From the NCBI RefSeq assembly GCF_001905465.1, contig NZ_LISX01000013.1, forward strand, positions 1-64,000: 64,000 nt of DNA, read 5' to 3'. The stretch is from Kitasatospora sp. CB01950. Lineage in GTDB: Bacteria > Actinomycetota > Actinomycetes > Streptomycetales > Streptomycetaceae. The notes below the pieces were generated by a model. It had not been told where the DNA came from. It ran no database searches and saw only the letters and a program-made list of their open reading frames with translations. Both the position numbers and the translations under genes were made by a program. This document shows, piece after piece, positions 58,501 through 64,000 of the stretch; position 1 is the first letter of the stretch, and every line of letters begins with the position of its first letter.

Positions 58501-60303
58501 TCGTTGTCCATCGCCCTGAGCCAGGTCGGCCGGAGCGCCGAGGCGCTGGCCGTGGTGGGCGAAGCCGTCGAGATCTACAACGATCTGGTGGAGCATCAGC
58601 CAAGGCCCTATCGCGATCCGTTGGCGATGACCCTCAACTCCTACTCCAACGAGCTGCGCGCTGTCGGCCGGTTGGCGGAGGCGGAACGCGCGGCCGAACG
58701 CGCCGTCGCCGTCTACGCCGAGCTGCACCGCGAACTGCGGGACGCCCATGCCGCCGATCACGCGATGGTGCTCTGCACCTTGGCACTCTGCCTGGACGCC
58801 GCCGGCCGACCGGAGGAGTCACTCGTCAAGCTGGAGCAGGCGGTCGGTATCTACCGCGACCTCCCCGGCCACCTGGCCGGGGCCGCCCGGCCGGACCTCG
58901 CGCGCTGCCTGAACAACATCGCCGGCGCGCACCGGTCGGCCGGCCGACCCGCCGAGGGACTCCCCTCCTGCGCGGAGGGAGTGCGGATCTGCCGCGAGTT
59001 GACCGCCGAGGACCCCGCCGCCCACAACCCGCTTCTGGCACGGCTGCTCACCACCCAGGCGCTCTGCCTGGACATGACCGGCAGGCGGGAGGAAGCGGCC
59101 GCCGTGGCCACCGAGGCGGTCGAGGCCGCGACACCCACGGCGGCCCAGCCCGAGTCGGCCGACACGCTCTCCACACTCAGCGCGCTGCTGAGCCTGGCCG
59201 GCCGGGTGGAGGAGGCGCACGCAGCGCTGCGGGTGGTGGTCGCGGCACACCGCAGACTGGCGCTGGTCGACCCCGACCGCCACCAGCCGGAGCTGCTTTC
59301 GACGCTCAGCCACTTCCAGTCCCAACTCGCAGTAGGCGGACGGCTGCTGGAGAGCGCCGAGATCGCGGCCGAGGTGCTGGCGATCCACCGCGAACGGTGG
59401 GAGGCCGAGCCCACCCCCGCACTGCGGGCCGTCCTCGCCCACGCCCTGTCCAACCTCGGCGGTGTCCTGAGCCAGCTGGGCCGGGCAAGTGAGGCGGCGG
59501 CGCACATCGGGGAGTCCGTCGAGTTGTGGCGGGCGATGTCCCGGAGCGAGTGGGACGCCTCGATGCCCGCGCCGGCCCTGGCCCTGACGGCCCACGTCCA
59601 GGTGCTCTGGGCGGCCGGCCGGCAGGCTGAGGCGCTGGACACGCTGCAGGAGGTCCGTGATGCCTTCGAGCGGATGCCGGACAGCAATCCCCTCGGTCAC
59701 GCCGGGGTCGCGATGACGCTCACCACCCGCGGTGCGCTGCTGGAGGACCTGGGCGAACCGTCGGCCCCCGCGGTGCTGGACGACGCGGTCCGGGCGGCCC
59801 GGCAGATCGACGGCAGCGGGTCGGAGGCGTACGAGGGCATCGTGGCCAACGCCCTGACGGTCCGTGCCCGCGTCCGGGCGCAGCAGGAGCCGCCGCTCCC
59901 GGGAGCGCTGGACGACGCCACGGAGGCCGTCGAGATCCACCGCCGGGTGCACCTGGCCAACCCCGGACGCGGCCCGGCCGGAGTGGCCGGAGCGATGGCC
60001 GTGCTGGGCCGGTGCCTGGCCCAGCACGGCCGCAACGAGCAGGCGGAGGAGACGACGAAGCAGGCCGTCGCCCTCCTGCGCGACATCGAGGACCCGACCG
60101 GAGTGCTGGTGGCGGACGCCCTGTTCCTCCACGCCGAGGTGCGGCTGCTGACCGGCACCGACCTCGACACGGCGCGCGTCGGCGTGCGCGAGGCCATCGA
60201 CCGGCTGCAGATCATCGCCGAGGACCGGCCGGCGCTGGTCGAGATCGCCCTGGCCCGGTTCGTGCGGCTGCGGGACGCGTTGGACGCGCTGGACGCCCGG
60301 TAG
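55594..60303 (+). CDS. trypsin-NTPase-TPR conflict-system protein
   Basis: Giant protein of 1,569 residues with three parts. (1) Trypsin-like domain, residues 1-205: His31 in LVLTSAHVIEG, Asp64/65 in GGRDDAALLQV, and Ser164 in PWGGFSGAALL, so the triad appears complete. (2) STAND-type NTPase: Walker A HGPGGQGKT (279-287) and Walker B MLVVLDYAE (Asp340), then a sensor-like VVLIARTDGDWW. (3) From about residue 725 to the end, many degenerate TPR units (for example LNNQALILLRLGRLAEALAP, LNSLSIALSQVGRSAEALAV). This is the layout of NTP-dependent conflict systems in which recognition by the repeats should license the protease. No signal peptide, so cytoplasmic. It is coupled to the Trypco2 gene. 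Confidence 0.88.
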   Translation: MPEPRVVLVDGPHGKGSGYLIGPRLVLTSAHVIEGAAAVPVYRPGDRQPVTAVVVWHGTSGGRDDAALLQVADRRRQSAGTAGVRWGEFVTALTDRPCEAQGSPELAQYCATADGPARKPYTDVWQESGTVNPGSAALSNRYVVDLRTSRPGWTEEVVPWGGFSGAALLCKGFVIGVVAAEVAHSEHGQLEVVPAYLLLRNSSFRAALVEYGADSTRLEAVEFAALAGLESLGLAGTDSSPSALLRPERETVGFHGRQDLLADLVDWCQEDEVEALLLHGPGGQGKTRLVRELARQLVTPSDGADHGPWASVWLRSDEQLTAADLALLQQTPRRMLVVLDYAENRLQQVGQLLAVTRPRELPFKVVLIARTDGDWWDHARELSSATAAVLGRAAEIPLPPLAEDPDGRPALYRAAALAFAARLPAVQGRTPWTELAAALPDRDLADPGFANLLTLHMTVLADLLDAGGPTDTPKPAGRSGLRRRSERPDDVEQRLLGHEGRYWKGLLAARGVPTEQAPDAELFRDALAAAVLLGADTPDQVDETLRRVRGLADEGDRWKFADWLAAAYPPDRAGPAHWGGLQPDRLAERFVGERVLTRRHLLPALAAGADGPAAERMLTVLSRAAGHRPLQAELSPVLTRLCTGRPDELALPALAVVPQVERPGPLLAGLESLLDAPGTGIEQLDRWRSALPDHSYHLGPWAVRLMERLVTHRRDARVGNGPDLLALVTGLRELCKRYTDTGEWSRALVVVEEAIDLLQPALAEHELATEHRTACRNGLSGCLNNQALILLRLGRLAEALAPAAQAVAINRDLAERGALEKPEHLPITLGTLAMVHGDLGDPQLALPLKEEAVERLERLVAAPGGEALQTNLVRALHNLALQYHVLGRNTEGLERSRQAIALLRPLARQRPDAHRPLLVVVLGTLSNCLGAAGRDEESVQAIEESVAIRRRLAEGRPAAYRDGLARALNSLSIALSQVGRSAEALAVVGEAVEIYNDLVEHQPRPYRDPLAMTLNSYSNELRAVGRLAEAERAAERAVAVYAELHRELRDAHAADHAMVLCTLALCLDAAGRPEESLVKLEQAVGIYRDLPGHLAGAARPDLARCLNNIAGAHRSAGRPAEGLPSCAEGVRICRELTAEDPAAHNPLLARLLTTQALCLDMTGRREEAAAVATEAVEAATPTAAQPESADTLSTLSALLSLAGRVEEAHAALRVVVAAHRRLALVDPDRHQPELLSTLSHFQSQLAVGGRLLESAEIAAEVLAIHRERWEAEPTPALRAVLAHALSNLGGVLSQLGRASEAAAHIGESVELWRAMSRSEWDASMPAPALALTAHVQVLWAAGRQAEALDTLQEVRDAFERMPDSNPLGHAGVAMTLTTRGALLEDLGEPSAPAVLDDAVRAARQIDGSGSEAYEGIVANALTVRARVRAQQEPPLPGALDDATEAVEIHRRVHLANPGRGPAGVAGAMAVLGRCLAQHGRNEQAEETTKQAVALLRDIEDPTGVLVADALFLHAEVRLLTGTDLDTARVGVREAIDRLQIIAEDRPALVEIALARFVRLRDALDALDAR

Positions 60304-60337
60304 CGGACATCACCGACTCCACCCCGTCGAATGCGGC

Positions 60338-60385
60338 CGCTCCCGCGACACCGCCCGCCGATCCGACCTCGCGGGCCGGTCCGGC
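60338..60385. repeat. 48-bp direct repeat, right copy
   Basis: It matches 55036-55083 at 43 of 48 positions by eye. It begins 35 bp after the stop of the trypsin-NTPase-TPR gene and ends 8 bp before the lipase stop codon. Confidence 0.7.
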
Positions 60386-60392
60386 GGGTTGG

Positions 60393-61652
60393 TCAGTGCG
60401 GGTGGCTGAACCAGCGCACGATGGCTGCTGTGGCGGCGACGTTGGTGCCGAGGTGGGTGGAACCGGCGAAGTCGGGGGTGCCGAGGTCGACGACTGCCGG
60501 GTTCACCCCGTGGGATCGGAGGGTGGCCTCGCAGTGGTCGGTGTTGGTGGAGGCCGCCTGCTCGTCCGTGTCGGCCACGTACAGGCGGACCGGGACGCGT
60601 GGGGTCCAGTCGCAGGTGCTGTCGGCCACCCGGAGGGCCTCGGCCAGGCGGCCGGTGGGGTGGCGGAGCATGTCGAAGCCGTGCGGGGTGAGCAGTGCGT
60701 CGAGGGTGTCGGGCGTGCCTGCGAAGAGTTGCGGGCCGGTGTGCGAACCGTCGAACAGCGCCTCGATCGTGTCGGCGTACGGCGGCCGGAAGACCTCGTC
60801 CGGGGCGTCGTACAGCTGGTGCAGCCGGTTCCAGGCGACGAGAAGGTACGCCGAGTACAGCACGCTCGACTTCGCGTCGAGAGAGCCGGCGAGCAGTGCC
60901 GGCAGCTCGGCGTGCTCGAAGTCGTAGGCGCCGCTGACCGGGGCGACGGCCCGGAGCCGGAACCACCGGTCGTCGCCGGCCTGGAGCGCCCGGGCGAGGC
61001 CCATCGCCGCCGAGGCGCCCTGGGAGAACCCGGTGACCAGTACGTCGTGGCCCAGTGCACGGCCCGTGGTCGAGACGAAGCTGCGGGCCGCCCGGAGCAT
61101 GTCGAGGGAGGCGGTCGTCTCCGACGGCACGTCCATCCAGGGGTGGAGTCCCGGGCCGGCGCCCAGACCGAGATAGTCCGGGGCGACAGTGGCGAACCCG
61201 GCGGAGGCGTACGTGAGGGCGGGCGAGGACGCGAACCCGGCCTTGACCATGGAGGAGGGAGCGTCCGACCGGTAACTGGTCGTGCCGTGGGTGAACGACA
61301 CCGTCCGCAGCTCGTGTTCGCCGCCGCGGGGCAGCACCAGCAGCCCGCTGGCGGTGATCGGCCGGCCGCCGGGGTCCACGGTTTCGTACACCAGCCGGTA
61401 GGCGTCCACGCCGAACCGGACCGTGCCCGGGTCGTATCCGACGGCGGCGAGTGCCGCGGCGACGTCCTCCTTCGTGGCCATGGTGGTCGTCCGCTGGGCG
61501 GACACCAACCGTCCACGATCGCTTCGGTGCACCGGCTCCGCCGATGCGGCTCCCGTCGTCACGGTCGCGGCGGCCAGGACGGCCAGAGCCGTCCCGACGT
61601 TCAGCCGACGAAGCACGGACCGTAACCTGCCTGCCTGGTAGGGGGGTTTCAT
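60393..61652 (-). CDS. secreted lipase/alpha-beta hydrolase (LIP family)
   Basis: Exported hydrolase of 419 residues. The signal peptide is MKPPYQAGRLRSVLRRLNVG with a hydrophobic ALAVLAAATVTTG core and an ASA-E cut. The body is of the secretory lipase type: TVSFTHGTTSYRSDAPSS, TVAPDYLGLG, and the nucleophile elbow VTGFSQGASAAMGLARAL, with Asp in YVADTDEQAA and His in STHLGTNVAA. It probably acts on lipid esters outside the cell. It is divergent from the RNA-ligase chimera. Confidence 0.85.
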   Translation of the reverse strand: MKPPYQAGRLRSVLRRLNVGTALAVLAAATVTTGAASAEPVHRSDRGRLVSAQRTTTMATKEDVAAALAAVGYDPGTVRFGVDAYRLVYETVDPGGRPITASGLLVLPRGGEHELRTVSFTHGTTSYRSDAPSSMVKAGFASSPALTYASAGFATVAPDYLGLGAGPGLHPWMDVPSETTASLDMLRAARSFVSTTGRALGHDVLVTGFSQGASAAMGLARALQAGDDRWFRLRAVAPVSGAYDFEHAELPALLAGSLDAKSSVLYSAYLLVAWNRLHQLYDAPDEVFRPPYADTIEALFDGSHTGPQLFAGTPDTLDALLTPHGFDMLRHPTGRLAEALRVADSTCDWTPRVPVRLYVADTDEQAASTNTDHCEATLRSHGVNPAVVDLGTPDFAGSTHLGTNVAATAAIVRWFSHPH

Positions 61653-61781
61653 GTCGCCGACGCTACGTTCGGTCGCCCTCGTGTCGCAGTCCGGCCAGCA
61701 GGCGTATCCGTCCTGGGGCTGTCCCTACCTCGGCACCGGATGCCAGCAGGGGGTTGGACGAAGGCCGGCCGTCCGCGGTCG

Positions 61782-61787
61782 TAGCCT
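61782..61787 (+). promoter_or_regulatory. -10 element of leaderless P-loop/RNA-ligase gene
   Basis: TAGCCT at 61782-61787 lies 6 nt before GTG 61794, in the leaderless position. It suggests that the original promoter and start of the kinase gene survived although most of that gene was lost. Confidence 0.45.
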
Positions 61788-61793
61788 GGGGGC

Positions 61794-62681
61794 GTGCGGA
61801 GAGCGAAGCCGGTGGTGCCTCTGCTGTCCGGGTTGCCGGGCTGCGGAAAGACCACGTATGCGCGGGAGTTGGAGCGGCGGGAGTTGCTGCGCCGACTGGC
61901 CGCGAGGGAGGCGCTGGGCGAGGGGTGCCGGTGTCGCCCGCCGCGTTGGCGTGGATCGCGGAGCACTCCGAGGAGCCGTGCGGTGAAGGGGGAGGAGCGG
62001 GTCGTGGGAGGGCGGCGGCGTGCGGCCCGATGTGCCGTGCGACGCCGGGGCGGCGCTCGACCGTGGGCTGGCCCTGGCCCTGAGCCGGTGGTGGTCACCG
62101 AGAAGCTGCACGGAAGCTGCTGCCTGCTCACCTTCCACGCCGACACCGGCGCGGTCCAGGTCTCGTCCAAGGGGCTCGGGGCGCAGGGGTTCGCGCTGAA
62201 GGAGGCCGGGGGGAACCTCTACTGGCGTGCCGTCCGGGCCTACGGCATACCGGAGTCGGCGGCCCGGCTCGCCGATCGGCTGGGGGCGAGCCGGATCGGG
62301 ATCTTCGGGGAGGTGTTCGGGCAGGGCGTCCAGGACCTCGGGTACGGGGCGAGCAGCCGCACCGAGCAGCCGCCCGGGTATGCGGTGTTCGACGTGTCGG
62401 CGGTGATCGACGGTCAGCTGCACTGGCTGGACGCGGCCCAACTGCTGTCCGGTGAGCTGCCGTTGGTGCCCGAGCTGTGGCGTGGACCGTTCGACGCGGA
62501 ACGCGTGCTGGAGCTCGCCGAGGGGCGCGAGACCGTCTCCGGGCGGCAACTGCACACCCGGGAGGGCGTGGTGGTCCGGCCGGCGGTCGAGCGCTGCAGC
62601 CCGGTCCTGGGCGGCCGGGCGATCGTCAAGGCGGTCGGCGGCGGGTACCTGACGCGCAAGGGCGGCACCGAGTACGAGTAG
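61794..62681 (+). pseudogene. chimeric P-loop kinase / RNA ligase relic
   Basis: One open frame of 295 codons joins two genes. Residues 1-30 are the start of an AAA/polynucleotide-kinase-like protein (LLSGLPGCGKTTYARELERR). Residues 31-97 are Arg-rich and out of frame for both ancestors; another frame reads VPVSPAALAWIAEHSEEP, a probable piece of the kinase's C-terminus. Residues 98-295 are an RNA ligase nucleotidyltransferase core: the adenylated Lys104 in VVTEKLHGSC, GIFGEVFGQGVQDL, REGVVVRPA and IVKAVGGGYLTRKGGTEYE. The ligase's own N-terminal domain (about 150 residues) is missing. Activity is uncertain. Confidence 0.65.
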
Positions 62682-62700
62682 CAGGCCGGGCGGGGTGGCA

Positions 62701-62796
62701 CGGGACGAGGCTTCAGCCCTGGAGCCGAAGCCCTGAACCTGAAGCCCTGAACCTGAAGTCCTGAACCTGAAGTCCTGGAGCTGAAGCCTCGTCCCG
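62701..62796. repeat. five 14-bp repeats bounded by a 16-bp inverted repeat
   Basis: CGGGACGAGGCTTCAG at 62701-62716 and its exact reverse complement at 62781-62796 enclose a tandem array with 14-bp period: units start at 62719, 62733, 62747, 62761 and 62775, consensus CTGAACCTGAAGCC or -GTC. It lies between the convergent RNA-ligase and lipoprotein genes. A bidirectional terminator that has grown by slippage is one reading. Confidence 0.7.
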
Positions 62797-62811
62797 GTGG
62801 GCGCTGCCTGC

Positions 62812-63072
62812 TCAGCCGCAGTTCCCGCCGTTGATCGGGGTCGTGCCGGCCTGCCCGGCGGGCGCGTCCGTGCAGGGCTTCGAGACGTCGGGGAGCTTCT
62901 GGTCCATGCTGGCGGGGTTGCGCTGCCAGCGCTGCGGCTGGGCCGACTCGGAGGTCTGGGCCTTCGGGGCCGAGCCCGAGCCGGCGTCGGTGGCGTGGGT
63001 GGTGCCGCAGGCGGTCAAGGCCCCGGTGGCGGCGAACATGACGGCGGCGAGGACCAGGGCGGGACGCTTCAC
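62812..63072 (-). CDS. small lipoprotein
   Basis: Predicted lipoprotein of 86 residues: MKRPALVLAAVMFAATGALT with a lipobox LTAC, then a mature part rich in Ser, Gln and Pro with two further cysteines (SKPCTDAP and GGNCG). GTG 63072 is used because GGAG lies 8 nt upstream and gives a standard signal. It is exported and membrane-anchored; its function is unknown. It converges with the RNA-ligase chimera. Confidence 0.7.
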   Translation of the reverse strand: MKRPALVLAAVMFAATGALTACGTTHATDAGSGSAPKAQTSESAQPQRWQRNPASMDQKLPDVSKPCTDAPAGQAGTTPINGGNCG

Positions 63073-63222
63073 GGCGAACACTCCATAGAACAGTGGCTGG
63101 CCCCGGACGGGCCGTTCCCCGGCGCGCATTCTTCCGTGTGCGGCGCGCCGTCCGCCAGAGTTTCCGGACGGCAGTTCGAAATTGCGTGGCGCGGGCCGGG
63201 CGGGTGCTGTCACGCTCGGCGG

Positions 63223-63564
63223 ATGGGAGTGTTGGGCGGTGTGGCGGCGAGAGTCGCGGGTGGGGCCACGGTCGAGTTCCGGCCGAGCGGTTCGTCGATG
63301 GTGCCGCTGATCCGCAGCAGGCAGTCGGTGGTCGTCGCGCCGGTGGACGCGTCGCTGCTGACGGTCGGTGACATCGTGCTCGCCCGGGTCGCCGGCACCG
63401 TCCACCTGCACCTGGTGTCCGCGCTCGACCCGGCCCGGCGGCGCGTGCAGATCAGCAACAACCGGGGCCGCGTCAACGGTTGGACGAGCCACGACCGGGT
63501 GTTCGGCATCTGCGTCTCGGTGGACGGCGTCCCCCGGCCCGGCGCGTCGGGGCGGACGAGGTGA
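63223..63564 (+). CDS. S24/S26-like peptidase-fold protein
   Basis: Small 113-residue protein with the S24/S26 strand pattern: FRPSGSSMVPLIRSRQSVVV contains the GSSM nucleophile-Ser motif, followed by LLTVGDIVLARVAGTVHLHL and ISNNRGRVNGW. The general-base Lys of true signal peptidases is not obvious and there is no membrane helix, so it may be a non-catalytic relative or a minimal peptidase. It overlaps the next gene by 4 bp (GTGA). Confidence 0.68.
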   Translation: MGVLGGVAARVAGGATVEFRPSGSSMVPLIRSRQSVVVAPVDASLLTVGDIVLARVAGTVHLHLVSALDPARRRVQISNNRGRVNGWTSHDRVFGICVSVDGVPRPGASGRTR

Positions 63565-64000
63565 CCCGGCCCGGGGAGGAGAACGAGCGGGCGAGGCACC
63601 GTTCGTCGTTCGGCGCGGCCGCCCGGGCGTACGCCGCGCACCGGCCCGACTACGCGCCGGACGCCGTCCGATGGGCGCTCGAACTCGCCCCCGGCCGACG
63701 GGTGTTGGACCTCGGGGCCGGGACGGGCAAGCTCACCGGGTGCCTGCTCGCGGCGGGCGTCGAGGTGGTGGCCGTCGAACCCGACCCGGCGATGCTGGCC
63801 GAGCTGCGCCGGGAGCTGTCGGGGGTGCGGGCGGTGACGGGCAGCGCGGAGTCGATTCCCTTGCCGGACGGGGCAGTTGACGCGGTGGTGTCCGGCAACG
63901 CGATGCACTGGTTCGACATGGACGCGGCCGGTCCGGAGATCGCCAGGGTGCTCGCGCCCGGCGGCGTGCTGGCCGGGCTGTGGAACCTGTTCGACGACGG
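63561..64000 (+). CDS. class I SAM-dependent methyltransferase, truncated by window end
   Basis: A frame starting GTG 63561 runs open to the end of the window (146 codons seen). FGAAARAYAAHRPDYAPDAV, the motif I RRVLDLGAGTGKLTGCLLAA, VVAVEPDPAMLAELRREL, VTGSAESIPLPDGAVDAVVS and NAMHWFDMDAAGPEIARVLA are typical of the methyltransferase-11 family. Its start overlaps the previous stop codon, so it is translationally coupled to the S24/S26-like gene. Confidence 0.85.
   Translation, partial: MTRPGEENERARHRSSFGAAARAYAAHRPDYAPDAVRWALELAPGRRVLDLGAGTGKLTGCLLAAGVEVVAVEPDPAMLAELRRELSGVRAVTGSAESIPLPDGAVDAVVSGNAMHWFDMDAAGPEIARVLAPGGVLAGLWNLFDD

Overview
The window is very GC-rich actinobacterial chromosome, most like Streptomyces or Kitasatospora. 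The evidence is an SCO2583-type membrane protein, a large LuxR regulator with an ATPase domain, DUF5709, DUF4253 and DUF6624 proteins, GTG/TTG starts, and several -10 hexamers (TAGGCT or TAGCCT) placed 6-7 nt before a start codon, which predicts leaderless mRNAs. No rRNA, tRNA, CRISPR array, origin or intact prophage was seen. The many small regulator-plus-enzyme pairs, a transposase relic and a cluster of decaying genes suit an accessory part of the chromosome.

Layout. 0-12 kb: membrane proteins, endonuclease IV, a divergent ROK regulator/MFS exporter pair with a palindromic operator, a TOBE-domain HTH protein, a phosphodiesterase, an AI-2E-type transporter, a hydrolase, and a spermidine-synthase-like gene preceded by an overlapping 19-codon leader ORF. 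12-19 kb: copper chaperone, chloramphenicol-phosphotransferase-like kinase, nitrilase-family hydrolase, DUF5709 protein and the large LuxR regulator. 19-25 kb: a DUF350 / lipoprotein / glutathionylspermidine-synthase-like group, the metY-metX methionine operon, and a LysR regulator divergent from an EamA exporter. 26-34 kb: NlpC/P60 cell-wall hydrolase, an EF-hand protein, a MacB/FtsX-type ABC exporter and the SCO2583-family protein. 34-41 kb: peptidase inhibitor, SMI1/KNR4 protein next to an ISL3 transposase relic, an MFS transporter, and a TetR/DUF4345 pair with two identical operators.

40.9-45.2 kb is a decay zone. Remnants of an aldo/keto reductase, an XRE/MmyB regulator, a SigJ-type sigma factor C-terminus, a MarR regulator and an NmrA-like reductase surround one intact hydrolase-MerR operon, whose promoter has the 19-bp spacer typical of MerR regulation. 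45-55 kb: methyltransferases, VOC and DinB-type proteins, a YhgE/Pip-type membrane protein, a 116-bp MITE-like element with perfect 25-bp inverted repeats, a secreted hydrolase, a YbaK-type deacylase, MsrA, a TetR with a perfect palindromic operator beside a methyltransferase lacking its SAM glycine motif, and an HxlR/NAD(P)-reductase pair in which the reductase has lost its stop codon.

The most striking locus is 55.26-60.30 kb. A Trypco2 protein is followed 4 nt later by a 1,569-residue trypsin-NTPase-TPR protein, the architecture of trypsin-type NTP-dependent conflict (immune) systems. It sits between two 48-bp imperfect direct repeats (43/48 identical by eye). The window ends with a secreted lipase, a chimeric relic that fuses a P-loop kinase start to an RNA-ligase catalytic domain, a bounded array of five 14-bp repeats, a lipoprotein, an S24/S26-like protein, and a methyltransferase that runs off the end.

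All functions are inferred from sequence patterns alone; no database search was run.
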